The position numbers were made by a program, and so were the translations under genes. Below the pieces are notes generated by a model that did no database searches, was not told the DNA's origin, and was given only the letters and a program-made list of their open reading frames with translations. A stretch of 64,000 bases of DNA from an uncultured Prevotella sp. (GTDB taxonomy: Bacteria > Bacteroidota > Bacteroidia > Bacteroidales > Bacteroidaceae). The stretch spans positions 1-64,000 of the forward strand of contig NZ_CAMJOS010000005.1 in assembly GCF_946407605.1 (NCBI RefSeq), written 5' to 3'. Each line of letters opens with the position of its first letter. The first letter of the stretch is position 1. Of this stretch, positions 1-10,978 are shown in pieces.

Positions 1-2
1 CT

Positions 3-1001
3 CCAGCAATCGTATCTTCATTCCTGGGCAAGCAGGTTTCTGAGCTGCTCGACCACATCGAGACTGCCGATAAGGACTTCCTGGCTATGGCTGGCAAGCA
101 GGGACTCAAGATGGATATCCCAGAGATTCCCGAACTGCTTATCGACAATACCGACCGTAACCGTACATCACCATTCGCATTCACAGGTAACCGCTTTGAG
201 TTCCGTGCTGTAGGTTCTGAGGCTAACTGCGCATCGGCTATGATTGCCCTGAACAGTGCCGTTGCCGAGGCTCTGGTTAACTTCAAGAAGCGTGTTGACG
301 CTCGCATTCCTGAGTTCGAGAAGAAGCTTGCTGGCACAGAGCACAGCGCCACCTTCCACGCCATCATCGATGTGCTGCGCGAGGATATCAAGACCTGTAA
401 GCCCATCCGTTTCGATGGCAACGGCTATTCTGACGAGTGGGTGGTTGAAGCCGAGAAGCGTGGTTTGGACGTGGAGAAGAGCTGTCCGAAGATCTTCGAG
501 CGCTATCTGGACAAGGAGAGCATCGCTATGTTCGAGAGTCTGGGTGTCATGACCAAGAAGGAACTGGAGGCTCGTAACGAGGTGAAATGGGAGACCTACA
601 CTAAGAAGATTCAGATCGAAGCCCGTGTGCTGGGTGACCTGTCGATGAACCATATCATCCCTGTGGCTACGCACTACCAGAGCGAGCTGCTGAAGAATGT
701 TGGCAACATGGCCGTCATCTTCCCTGTCGACACCGCAGATAAGCTCTCTGCACGTAACAAGAAGATTATCGAGGAGATTGCTGAGCGCACCAGCGCCATT
801 GAGAAGGGTGTTGAGGAACTGGTCGAGGCTCGTAAGAAGGCCAATAAGATTGACGATGAGCATAAGAAGGCTATCGCCTATCACGACAGCGTAGAACCTA
901 AGCTCGACAGCATCCGCTATGAGATTGACAAGCTCGAACTCATTGTCGACGATGCCCTCTGGCCGCTGCCGAAATACCGTGAGCTGCTATTCATCAGATA
1001 A
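3..1001 (+). CDS. glnN: Glutamine synthetase type III, C-terminal part (5' end outside window)
   Basis: The frame is open from base 3 to a TAA at 999-1001, so about 333 C-terminal codons are visible and the start lies upstream of the window. The visible part opens with PAIVSSFLGKQ, resembling the APPAI-SVFLG segment of type III glutamine synthetases, and ends with WPLPKYRELLFIR, typical of that family's C-terminus. Family knowledge: GSIII enzymes are about 700-730 residues, form large oligomers in the cytoplasm, and make glutamine from glutamate, ammonia and ATP. They are the usual glutamine synthetase of Bacteroidales. A hairpin follows 25 bp after the stop, so the gene ends its transcript here. 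The family call is firm; the symbol glnN follows common usage. Confidence 0.93.
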   Translation, partial: PAIVSSFLGKQVSELLDHIETADKDFLAMAGKQGLKMDIPEIPELLIDNTDRNRTSPFAFTGNRFEFRAVGSEANCASAMIALNSAVAEALVNFKKRVDARIPEFEKKLAGTEHSATFHAIIDVLREDIKTCKPIRFDGNGYSDEWVVEAEKRGLDVEKSCPKIFERYLDKESIAMFESLGVMTKKELEARNEVKWETYTKKIQIEARVLGDLSMNHIIPVATHYQSELLKNVGNMAVIFPVDTADKLSARNKKIIEEIAERTSAIEKGVEELVEARKKANKIDDEHKKAIAYHDSVEPKLDSIRYEIDKLELIVDDALWPLPKYRELLFIR

Positions 1002-1026
1002 GAGAACTAAAGTTTATTGGGGGAAT

Positions 1027-1057
1027 TTCGTAGGTTTTCGTGATGAAAACCTGCGAA
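1027..1057 (+). terminator. Terminator hairpin after glnN
   Basis: TTCGTAGGTTTTC pairs with GAAAACCTGCGAA across a 5-nt loop, with one G-U pair, and is followed by a T-rich stretch (TTTCTCATTTTTA). The position just after the glutamine synthetase stop fits an intrinsic terminator. The remaining spacer up to 1356 holds no convincing ORF, only the promoter of the next gene. Confidence 0.7.
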
Positions 1058-1310
1058 TTTCTCATTTTTATGTCCTTAAACAACTGTCCTATATCGTTTC
1101 GTTTAGAAATAATCTGGGTGTATTTCTGCTAGATATAGCGGAAGGATATCTTTCTTTGCGTTTCAAAAGGTTTTGAATTTGTCTTATGCGCGTCTGCCAT
1201 TTCTTGTGGCGTCGCTGATTTTTTGGGGTGTTTGTCCCATTTTTATCGATGATGAAACATTTTTGAAAGAATGAGACACGAACGTAAATGCTTTTTGAAT
1301 ATAAAAGTTG

Positions 1311-1318
1311 TAATTTTG
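1311..1318 (+). promoter_or_regulatory. Bacteroidetes -7 box upstream of xylanase-esterase gene
   Basis: TAATTTTG matches the TAnnTTTG -7 consensus, 38 bp before the ATG. No clear TTTG -33 element sits at the expected 19-20 bp spacing, so the promoter may depend on an activator. Confidence 0.5.
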
Positions 1319-1350
1319 CACCCGATATAATAACTAAACCCCAAATTTAG

Positions 1351-3636
<2,286 letters not shown>

Positions 3637-3670
3637 ATCATTCAACCAGAGACTAACCTGTTTTAATGGT

Positions 3671-3710
3671 CGCCGGCTTAGGTCAAAGAGTATTATGACT
3701 TAAGCCGGCG
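3671..3710 (+). terminator. Strong terminator hairpin after xylanase-esterase gene
   Basis: CGCCGGCTTAGGTCA pairs with TGACTTAAGCCGGCG, a 15-bp stem with one mismatch around a 10-nt loop, followed by AATTCTATTGTTTGG. It separates the GH10-esterase transcript from the GH8 gene, which has its own -7 box. Confidence 0.75.
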
Positions 3711-3784
3711 AATTCTATTGTTTGGTGCAACAAAAAACAAACAGAACGAAACGAATGACACATAGGCTTATGGTGCTTTTTTCA

Positions 3785-3792
3785 TATCTTTG
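3785..3792 (+). promoter_or_regulatory. -7 box of GH8 gene
   Basis: TATCTTTG matches TAnnTTTG, 34 bp before the GH8 ATG. No clear -33 TTTG is present at normal spacing. Confidence 0.6.
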
Positions 3793-3826
3793 CAACCAAA
3801 ATAACTAAATTAAACAATATCATATC

Positions 3827-5167
3827 ATGAATAAAAAAGTTCTTATTTGTATCTTGATGCTGACGACCAGCATGAGTGTAGTGGCACTGAACCCTTGGCG
3901 CAAGGGAGCCTTTGAAACCAATGAATACAGAAATGTGTTCGTAGAGATGGGATATGATGCCAGAACGGTGAATATCCGTCTGCAGCAGATATTTGCAGAA
4001 GTGTTCTATGGACCCAATAAGGTCTATTTTGAGGTAGGTGACTCAATGGGTTATATCTCCGATATTAAGAATCATGACGTGCGTACAGAAGGTATGAGCT
4101 ATGGCATGATGATTGCCGTTCAGTTGGATAAGAAGGATATCTTCGACCGTCTATGGCGTTGGGGCAAGAAATATATGCAGCATCAGGATGGCAGTCGCAA
4201 GGGCTACTTTGCCTGGAGCTGTAAGACCGATGGCACGCAGAACTCGGCAGGTGCAGCTTCCGATGGTGAGCTGTATTACATTACGGCCCTGATTTTCGCA
4301 TCTAACCGTTGGGGTGACGATACAGGCATCAACTACAAGGCAGAGGCACAGCATATCCTGAACTGTACGATGCCAAAAGAATATACTCCAGAGGCAAGAC
4401 CTGGTTTTGGTGGCTTCGGAGGTTTTGGTGGCGGTCAGCGTCCTCAGCAGCAACAGGGACCTCAGAAAATGTTCCTCGTTGACCCTGAGACGAAGCTTAT
4501 CACCTTTACCCCTGACGGCTTTGGACAGCGCTATACCGACCCCTCATACCATATCCCTGCCTTCTATGAGGTTTGGGCTAAGTGGGCTGACGACGGACGT
4601 TCTGACTATTGGAACGAATGTGCAGCCAAGAGTCGTGAGTTCCTGCATAAGTGCACCAACCCTGAGACGGGTCTGAATCCTGACATGTGCAACTACGATG
4701 GCACACTGATGGAAGGGTGGGGTGGCCGCAGAAACAGCAGCAACAACTTCCGTTACGACTCATGGCGCGTGCCTATGAACATCGCTTTGGACTATGAATG
4801 GAGCTGTGCCGATGGTGAGTGGCAGCGTCAGTATGGTGAGCGCATCCAGAACTTCTTCTATTCGCAGGGTGTGAACACTTTCGTTGACCAGTATCGTGTT
4901 GACGGCACGCTGCCTGAGGAGAACGAGATTCTGCAGGCTGGCGGTTTCCGCAAGCTGCGCCATAGCGTTGGTTTGGTGGCTACCACCGCTGCCGCCTCTG
5001 TGATGTGCTCTCACGATAAGAGCAAGGAGTTTGTCGATGCTTTCTGGAAAGCCGAGAACAAACCCTTTGAGGATGGCTATTTCGATGCATACTACGATGG
5101 TCTGCTCAGACTCTTCGCCTATATGCACTTAAGTGGAAACTATCGTGTAATTTTCCCTAATAAATAA
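3827..5167 (+). CDS. GH8 reducing-end xylose-releasing exo-oligoxylanase (Rex-like)
   Basis: 446 residues with an N-terminal signal peptide ending near residue 20. The GH8 signature TEGMSYGMM is present with proton donor E88; ASDGELYY carries D146 and FRYDSWR carries D311, matching the catalytic set of Rex enzymes. Family knowledge: Rex enzymes trim xylose from the reducing end of short xylo-oligosaccharides, so this one would act on products of the neighbouring GH10. A short insert rich in Gly, Phe and Gln (about 193-212, GFGGFGGFGGGQRPQQQQ) interrupts the domain and has a composition like the linker of the upstream xylanase. The gene is followed 20 bp later by a carboxylesterase gene, probably in the same transcript. 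An endo-acting GH8 is less likely. Confidence 0.85.
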   Translation: MNKKVLICILMLTTSMSVVALNPWRKGAFETNEYRNVFVEMGYDARTVNIRLQQIFAEVFYGPNKVYFEVGDSMGYISDIKNHDVRTEGMSYGMMIAVQLDKKDIFDRLWRWGKKYMQHQDGSRKGYFAWSCKTDGTQNSAGAASDGELYYITALIFASNRWGDDTGINYKAEAQHILNCTMPKEYTPEARPGFGGFGGFGGGQRPQQQQGPQKMFLVDPETKLITFTPDGFGQRYTDPSYHIPAFYEVWAKWADDGRSDYWNECAAKSREFLHKCTNPETGLNPDMCNYDGTLMEGWGGRRNSSNNFRYDSWRVPMNIALDYEWSCADGEWQRQYGERIQNFFYSQGVNTFVDQYRVDGTLPEENEILQAGGFRKLRHSVGLVATTAAASVMCSHDKSKEFVDAFWKAENKPFEDGYFDAYYDGLLRLFAYMHLSGNYRVIFPNK

Positions 5168-5187
5168 TAATTACCATTAACCATTTC

Positions 5188-6705
5188 ATGATGAAAAAAT
5201 TATTTGTATTATTGTTGCCGTTGATGGCAATGGTGGGATGCACTTCTAATGAGGAGCCTGCATGCCCTGTACTCAAAGTAGAAGGTGGTCAGATTCAAGG
5301 TGTTGCTGCCGAGAATCCTGGCGTGTTTGTCTATAAAGGCATTCCTTACGCCGCACCGCCTATTGGTGACCTGCGCTGGAAAGAACCACAGCCTGTGGTG
5401 GCTTGGGACAGCGTACGTCTCTGCGATAAGTTCGGACATCCGGGATATCAGTCTGTGCATTATCCTGGTGGCTATACCACAGAGTGGGGCTATGGCGACG
5501 AGGCACCCTATAGTGAGGACTGTCTCTATCTGAATGTGTGGACGAAAGCTGCTGGACAGTTGAATAAGAAGTTGCCTGTAGCACTATGGATACATGGTGG
5601 CGGTTATCGTGAAGGTTGGGGCTCTGAGCCTGAGTTCGACGGCCAGGAATGGGCCTCTAAGGATGTGGTGCTAGTGTCTATTAACTACCGTCTGGGCATC
5701 TTTGGCTTCATGACCTATCCGGAGTTATCGGAAGAGAGTCCAAACCATGTCAGTGGTAACTATGGCATCCTCGACCAGATCCAGGCGCTGAAATGGATCA
5801 ATGAGAATATCACGCAGTTTGGTGGCGACCCCAACAACGTGACCATCTTTGGCCAGAGTGCTGGTGCTGGCAGCGTGCGTACCCTGTGCGAATCGCCATT
5901 GGCTCGTGGATTGTTCCATAAGGCCGTGATTATGAGTGGTGGCGGCATCAACGTGCCTGCTAAGGAGGGTGAGGAAGCCAAACCTGCCACACCGATGAAT
6001 AAGTTCTTCACTTATAATCCTACCTTACAGGAGTCTGAGGCAGAGACCAAGATGGTGATGGACTGGGCTGGACTGACCAACTTGGAGCAGTTACGCCACG
6101 CCTCTACCGAGTTGCTCTACTCCATTCCTCAATTATATAATATGGTGAACAAGAGCGATGTGTTCCTCATGCAGCGTCCTATCGTCGACGGCTATGTGTC
6201 TAAGAAGAGCTTCGATGAGGCTACTCGTGAGGGTTCTATCGCCGATGTGCCCTATATGATTGGTTACACCCTCAACGATATGGGTAATATGTCTCCAGGC
6301 ATTGCCGAGTTCTGTAAGGTACGTCAGGAGCAGGGAAACAAAGCTTGGGCCTATGAGTTTGCCCGTCCGTTACCTGATGACGGTAAGCACCCTGAGGTGA
6401 CCAACCGTCTGAAAGGTGCCTTCCATTCGTCTGACCTTTGGTTTGTATTCAAGTCGCTGCAGCACTGCTGGCGTCCTTGGACACAGGGCGACTGGGACCT
6501 CTCTGAGAAGATGCTGACTGCTTGGACAAACTTTGCCAAGTATAGTGACCCCAATGGCGAGGGTGAGAACGCATTAGGATGGAATCCCTGCACTAGCGAG
6601 AGTCCACTGTTTATGCTTTTCAAGCTCGACGACAGCAACGCAGAGAAATCAGAGATGGGTGAGCCCATTATACCTGAACCGATGCCCTTGCCAGGAAGAG
6701 AGTAG
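5188..6705 (+). CDS. Type B carboxylesterase lipoprotein
   Basis: 505 residues starting with a lipoprotein signal peptide; the lipobox is MVGC with lipidated C18, so the enzyme should be membrane-anchored outside the cytoplasm. The type B carboxylesterase fold is shown by the oxyanion motif HGGG (136-139), SINYRLGIFGF, and the nucleophile elbow GQSAGAG with S224; a conserved histidine lies near 417 (AFHSSDLWFVF). Family knowledge: these are alpha/beta hydrolases that cleave carboxylic esters. The place behind GH10-esterase and GH8 genes suggests removal of acetyl or hydroxycinnamoyl groups from xylan fragments. The exact substrate cannot be read from sequence. An ATG-ATG start at 5188/5191 leaves the start uncertain by one codon. 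Confidence 0.85.
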   Translation: MMKKLFVLLLPLMAMVGCTSNEEPACPVLKVEGGQIQGVAAENPGVFVYKGIPYAAPPIGDLRWKEPQPVVAWDSVRLCDKFGHPGYQSVHYPGGYTTEWGYGDEAPYSEDCLYLNVWTKAAGQLNKKLPVALWIHGGGYREGWGSEPEFDGQEWASKDVVLVSINYRLGIFGFMTYPELSEESPNHVSGNYGILDQIQALKWINENITQFGGDPNNVTIFGQSAGAGSVRTLCESPLARGLFHKAVIMSGGGINVPAKEGEEAKPATPMNKFFTYNPTLQESEAETKMVMDWAGLTNLEQLRHASTELLYSIPQLYNMVNKSDVFLMQRPIVDGYVSKKSFDEATREGSIADVPYMIGYTLNDMGNMSPGIAEFCKVRQEQGNKAWAYEFARPLPDDGKHPEVTNRLKGAFHSSDLWFVFKSLQHCWRPWTQGDWDLSEKMLTAWTNFAKYSDPNGEGENALGWNPCTSESPLFMLFKLDDSNAEKSEMGEPIIPEPMPLPGRE

Positions 6706-6744
6706 AAGAAAGTGTAACAAAGACAACAATTTTGCGGAAAATCC

Positions 6745-6775
6745 TTTGTAATGTCAGATTAAATCATTACCTTTG
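6745..6775 (+). promoter_or_regulatory. Complete Bacteroidetes promoter of sensor pair
   Basis: TTTG (6745-6748), 19-bp spacer, TACCTTTG (6768-6775). The predicted start of transcription lies only a few bases before the ATG at 6785, so the mRNA would have almost no leader. Confidence 0.75.
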
Positions 6776-6784
6776 CATCCGCAA

Positions 6785-8248
6785 ATGAAAGAAAACTCAT
6801 CCATAATCCGTCAGTCGCTCTCTACAAAGATGAGCTTCTGGTTGGTTGCATTTGTGGCAGTCATGTTGGTGACTGCCCTTTTTGTGATGTTTGTCTATGC
6901 AAGGAAAGCTGTGAAGTCGGAGGCATTGGCCAAGTCGGAAGCAGCACTCGACGGCATGGTGCAAAATATAGACAACAGGTTACGCGAGGTAGAGATAGCA
7001 GCCAGGAATTTCCATTGGTATGTAGAGCACCATCAGGACGATGCTCGTGCTCTGCAGGGACTCACACAAAGGATGCTCAACGAGAATCCCTCTGTCGTGG
7101 GTTGCGCTGTGGCTATTGATCCAGAGCTGTGGCAAGGCGAAGGCTCGCAGACATTGTTCTGTTCATACAGAGCAAAGGACTCTATAGCCGTATCCGACAA
7201 CTTTGGCGATAAGCCCTATATTGAGCAGGAGTGGTACACGCATCCCATGACGACGGGTCAGACGGAGTGGAGTAATCCTACCATAGAACCGCTCAGGGGT
7301 GGCTATCCTATCATGGGTTATAGCATCCCCATCAAAAAGGATGGCCGTGTCATAGGTATCTTTGTCTCCGCCATCTCGCTGGAATGGCTGTCACGTGCTG
7401 TTGAGGCTACACGTCCGTTCCCTTCCACATTCTGCGCTTTGATGAATAAAAATGGCGATTTCATCGTACATCCTGATAGTACAAGTCTCTATTCCGGCAA
7501 TATCTACGATCAGTTGCAGAACGATTATACTGACGAAGACTCCAAAAAACTGGCTCAGGCCATGTTGAGTGGTGAAAGCGGCTATATGTCGGTGAATATC
7601 TATGGCATGGATTGCTATGTGTTCTACCGTCCTTATAAGAACACAGGCTGGAGCGTCAATATCGTCAGTCCGAAGGATGAGGTCTTTGCTACCTATAACC
7701 GCTTGCTCAACTTTATGTTGGTCATCCTGGTGGTCAGCGTTCTGCTGTTGCTCATCTACTGCTTCCACGTCATCCACATCCTCTTCAAGCCTCTTCGCTA
7801 TCTGGACCATTCCGTCCAGCGTCTTGCTGCGGGAAATTTCGATGAGCCCATTGCCGATAGTCTCCGTCATGATGAGATAGGTGGACTGCAGCGCAGCTTC
7901 AGGGCCATGCAGAACTCTTTAGTCAACTATATTGCCAAAATCCGTCAGCGCACCGCCATGCTTAGTGAGCAGACGGAAGCCCTAAACCATGCTCGTAAGA
8001 AAGCCCATGAGGCTGATTGCTTGGAAACAGCCTTTATCCATAATATGACTGACCAGATGGTAGTGCCTGTTAACCAGATTGTCTCAACGGTAGCAGTCAT
8101 CCGCCAGAACTATGAGCATCTGGATCAGGTCGATGTCAACCAATTGACCAGCGACATGATGGACAATACAGAAAAAGTAACTACTTTACTCGACAAAATC
8201 ATAGAAATATCAGTAAACAGGATATCTGAAGAAAATGACAATACGTAA
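6785..8248 (+). CDS. dCache-HAMP membrane sensor with degenerate HisKA (pseudo-kinase)
   Basis: 487 residues from ATG 6785; an upstream TTG in the same frame lies inside the -7 box and cannot be the start. Order: TM helix (about 16-38), periplasmic double-Cache domain (about 45-305), second TM helix (about 312-332), HAMP, coiled coil, then a HisKA-like helix. The phospho-acceptor position reads FIHNMTDQM with D423 where the kinase histidine should be, and the protein ends about 65 residues later without an ATPase domain. It therefore cannot autophosphorylate. The next gene overlaps it by 14 bp and encodes a related full kinase, so I infer a heteromeric sensor in which this subunit supplies ligand sensing or modulates the partner. 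Confidence 0.8.
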   Translation: MKENSSIIRQSLSTKMSFWLVAFVAVMLVTALFVMFVYARKAVKSEALAKSEAALDGMVQNIDNRLREVEIAARNFHWYVEHHQDDARALQGLTQRMLNENPSVVGCAVAIDPELWQGEGSQTLFCSYRAKDSIAVSDNFGDKPYIEQEWYTHPMTTGQTEWSNPTIEPLRGGYPIMGYSIPIKKDGRVIGIFVSAISLEWLSRAVEATRPFPSTFCALMNKNGDFIVHPDSTSLYSGNIYDQLQNDYTDEDSKKLAQAMLSGESGYMSVNIYGMDCYVFYRPYKNTGWSVNIVSPKDEVFATYNRLLNFMLVILVVSVLLLLIYCFHVIHILFKPLRYLDHSVQRLAAGNFDEPIADSLRHDEIGGLQRSFRAMQNSLVNYIAKIRQRTAMLSEQTEALNHARKKAHEADCLETAFIHNMTDQMVVPVNQIVSTVAVIRQNYEHLDQVDVNQLTSDMMDNTEKVTTLLDKIIEISVNRISEENDNT

Positions 8249-10151
8249 CCCTATCCATACCACAAACTACTCCCTCTCAACCAAAATCTGCCTCTTCCTG
8301 CTACCTTTTGTTGTGGGCGTCTTCGTCTATGCCCTTGGCGACCTCTTCCTTGAGTCGCGACGTATGGTACGTCAGGAGGCTATCGAGCGTGCCAATTGTG
8401 AATTAGAGAATACGGTGGCACGTGTGACAGGCTATCTGAAGGAAGCTGAGACCATATCGCGAAATACGAAATGGCAGGTGCTCGACAACCTGACTGCCGA
8501 TTCCCTTCTGTCATATACACAGAGGGCTGTTGCGTTGAATCCCAATATTTCTGGCAGCTCCATCACGATGGAACCCGATATCTTCCCTCAGCAAGGCCAT
8601 TTCTTCTCCGTTTATTCCTTGCGTTCTTCAAATACAATTCTGAATGAACGCGATACGGAGTATAGTTATTATGATAATGTATGGTATAAGACGGTCCGCA
8701 ATACAGGCCGTGCAGCCTGGGTTGATCCTTACGATGACTATAACGAAGGTCATCTCTCCTCGCCCGAGATGCTTACTTCCTATTGCGACCCTATCTATAC
8801 GGATGAAGGTGATTTCATAGGCGTCATCACCACCGATATTTCTCTGAACTGGCTCTCAAAGGTTATCACACAGGATATGCCTTACGAGAACTCCTACTGT
8901 ATCATGTTGGGACAGGAAGGTCATATCTTTGTACACCCTGACTCTACACGACTGGTCCATAAGACTATCTTCGACGATGCCGACCCACTTACCCAGCCCG
9001 ATATTATTGCTATGGGTCATGAGATGATGTCTCAGAAGAAAGGCTATATGCAGGTGGATCTTGATGGTGAGGTGTGCTATGTGTTCTATCAGCCTATGGT
9101 CCAAACCGGCTGGAGCATCGCCTTGGTATGTAAGGAGAGTGACATCTTCAGACGTTATAATAGGCTGGCGTTTGTCCTCTTCCCCTTGCTCACAGCGGGA
9201 TTGGTGCTTATGTTTGTGCTCTGCAGAAAGATTGTGGCGATATTCATCAAGCCATTGGGACATTTGGAGCGTGAGACGCGCTGGATTGCTGATGGAAACT
9301 TCAATTTCTCTTTGCCCCATAGCAATCGCTCTGATGTGGTGGGACGTCTTCAGAACAGTTTCCTGGCTATGCAGCAGTCGTTGTCGCAACATATCCGTCA
9401 CTTGGAAGATATGAATGTTGAGGCCGAGCTTCATAACACTGAGCTGGCACGTGCCAACAAGATAGCTGAGGAGGCTACTAAGCGTCAGACAGCATTCCTG
9501 CAGGATGTATTACATCAGATCCGCACGCCGCTCAACATCATGATGGGCTTTGTTCAGGTGCTTCGCGATGACTACACCATTATTCCTAAGGAAGAGATGG
9601 TGGAGATTGTCCACACCCTACAGCATAATGCCTCTACCATCACCCGTATCGTGGATATGCTCATGGCCTCGTCGGCTATCGATGGTAGGAAGACCATAGA
9701 GCTCGACGACGACGTCACATGTATAGGTGTTGTCACAGAGGCTGAGAAAATCTTCAACGAACGTCTGCCTCACATGTCCGACCTGCAGGTTGAGACCTTG
9801 GTCGATGACAGCCTGACTGTACTGACGCATAAGGATTATCTGATGAAGATACTGAACGAACTGCTCTATAATGCCAAGAAGTTCACCACCAACGGCTGGG
9901 TGAAGCTTAAGGTGCAGGATAATGGTGATGCTGTCTTGTTCAGTGTTGAGGATAAGGGTCCTGGCATTGCCGAATCCTATCGTCAGCAAATCTTCACCCA
10001 GTTTTCCAAGTTCAATACCTTTTCTGAGGGCTTGGGTCTGGGCTTGTCTATCTCCAAACAGTTTGCTCGTCTGTTGGGAGGTGACCTTTGGCTCGATACG
10101 GATTATACGCTTGGTGCCAGGTTCGTGCTGGAGATTCCTTTAAAGAGATAA
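8235..10151 (+). CDS. dCache-HAMP sensor histidine kinase
   Basis: 638 residues. TM1 about 17-37, a large extracytoplasmic double-Cache domain, TM2 near 310-335 and HAMP. A HisKA domain carries phospho-acceptor H427 in VLHQIRTPLN, and an HATPase_c domain shows the N box (ELLYNAKKF), G1 (VEDKGPGI) and G2 (GLGLGLSIS) motifs. It should sense a small extracellular ligand and phosphorylate a response regulator. No regulator gene is adjacent, so its partner is elsewhere. The start overlaps the end of the preceding pseudo-kinase gene, implying translational coupling and roughly equal amounts of both subunits. It ends 4 bp before the converging pflA gene. Confidence 0.88.
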   Translation: MTIRNPIHTTNYSLSTKICLFLLPFVVGVFVYALGDLFLESRRMVRQEAIERANCELENTVARVTGYLKEAETISRNTKWQVLDNLTADSLLSYTQRAVALNPNISGSSITMEPDIFPQQGHFFSVYSLRSSNTILNERDTEYSYYDNVWYKTVRNTGRAAWVDPYDDYNEGHLSSPEMLTSYCDPIYTDEGDFIGVITTDISLNWLSKVITQDMPYENSYCIMLGQEGHIFVHPDSTRLVHKTIFDDADPLTQPDIIAMGHEMMSQKKGYMQVDLDGEVCYVFYQPMVQTGWSIALVCKESDIFRRYNRLAFVLFPLLTAGLVLMFVLCRKIVAIFIKPLGHLERETRWIADGNFNFSLPHSNRSDVVGRLQNSFLAMQQSLSQHIRHLEDMNVEAELHNTELARANKIAEEATKRQTAFLQDVLHQIRTPLNIMMGFVQVLRDDYTIIPKEEMVEIVHTLQHNASTITRIVDMLMASSAIDGRKTIELDDDVTCIGVVTEAEKIFNERLPHMSDLQVETLVDDSLTVLTHKDYLMKILNELLYNAKKFTTNGWVKLKVQDNGDAVLFSVEDKGPGIAESYRQQIFTQFSKFNTFSEGLGLGLSISKQFARLLGGDLWLDTDYTLGARFVLEIPLKR

Positions 10152-10155
10152 GCCT

Positions 10156-10938
10156 TTAAAGCGAAAGAATCTCCTGTGCGCGCTTCACCTGTTCTGCGGT
10201 TGGGGTGGACACATCCTCCAATGTGTAGGGGATGCCCAGTTGTTTCCATTTGAAGGTGCCCAGTGTGTGATAGGGCAGCACCTCCACTTTCTTAATGTTT
10301 TTCAGTGTATCCAGCAGTTGGCGCAATTGCTTCAACTGTGCTTCGTCATCGGTGATGCCAGGCACCAGCACGTGACGAATCCATACGGGTTTCTCAATTT
10401 CTGAGAGATAGCGGGCGCAGTCAATGATATGCTCATTGCTGTGACCTGTCAGCCAGCGGTGCTTCTCTGCGTCGATATGCTTGATGTCGAGCAGCACCAA
10501 GTCTGTGCTCTTCATCAGTCTCTCGAACTTCGGGAAGAACGGGTCTTCGCGGGTAAAGGGCTGTGCGGCTGTGTCCAGACAGGTGTTGATGCCTCTGCGA
10601 TGGGCCTCCTCAAACAGTTCAATGAGGAAGTCTATCTGTAGCAGTGCCTCACCGCCAGAAACGGTGATGCCGCCCTCTGGTCCCCAGTAGCTGCGATAGC
10701 GTTCTGCCTTGTTGAGGAGCTCTTCTACTGATGTGGCGGTGCCACATCCTACAGAACCACTTCCTACAGAACCATTTCTTGCAGAACCACTTCCAGCTGA
10801 AGCTACTTTCCAGGTGTCTGGGTTATGACAGTAACGGCAGCGCATGTGGCAGCCCTGCATGAAAATGAGAAACCGAATCCCAGGCCCGTCAACAGAGCCA
10901 AAGGATTCGGTGGAGTGTATATAGCCTTTAATTGCCAT
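10156..10938 (-). CDS. pflA: Pyruvate formate-lyase-activating enzyme (radical SAM)
   Basis: 260 residues. The N-terminus shows the radical-SAM cluster motif CHMRCRYC (C30, C34, C37) after SVDGPGIRFLIFMQG, followed by CHNPDTW, the PflA signature. The enzyme uses a 4Fe-4S cluster and S-adenosylmethionine to put the glycyl radical on PflB, encoded 40 bp upstream on the same strand, so the two form an operon. Between CHNPDTW and the next conserved helix (VEELLNKAERYRSYWG) lies a Gly/Ser-rich insert of about 20 residues (about 47-66) encoded by a 15-bp tandem repeat. Other PflA proteins have a short charged stretch there. The catalytic core looks intact. Confidence 0.95.
   Translation of the reverse strand: MAIKGYIHSTESFGSVDGPGIRFLIFMQGCHMRCRYCHNPDTWKVASAGSGSARNGSVGSGSVGCGTATSVEELLNKAERYRSYWGPEGGITVSGGEALLQIDFLIELFEEAHRRGINTCLDTAAQPFTREDPFFPKFERLMKSTDLVLLDIKHIDAEKHRWLTGHSNEHIIDCARYLSEIEKPVWIRHVLVPGITDDEAQLKQLRQLLDTLKNIKKVEVLPYHTLGTFKWKQLGIPYTLEDVSTPTAEQVKRAQEILSL
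10752..10796 (-). repeat. Three 15-bp tandem repeats inside pflA
   Basis: Three units, on plus CAGAACCACTTCCTA, CAGAACCATTTCTTG and CAGAACCACTTCCAG, run head to tail and keep the reading frame (5 codons each). They encode the Gly/Ser-rich insert next to the cluster-binding region of PflA. Confidence 0.85.
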
Positions 10939-10978
10939 ACAGTTTTCTAGTTATTCTAGAACATCTAGAGAATCTAGA

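Noticed and set aside
6773..6784. TTG start for the first sensor gene
   Set aside because: The codon is part of the -7 box TACCTTTG and would lie before the transcript start. Similar false extensions were dropped at 38332, 39601, 48673, 62865 and 62885.
10139..10160. CTTTAAAG repeated across the sensor kinase/pflA junction as a terminator
   Set aside because: The stem is only 8 bp of A/T-rich sequence and uses the coding ends of both genes; too weak to call.
10939..10978. Clustered TCTAGA/CTAGA words between pflB and pflA
   Set aside because: Short overlapping words in a 40-bp gap; no stable hairpin with a T run and no known site.
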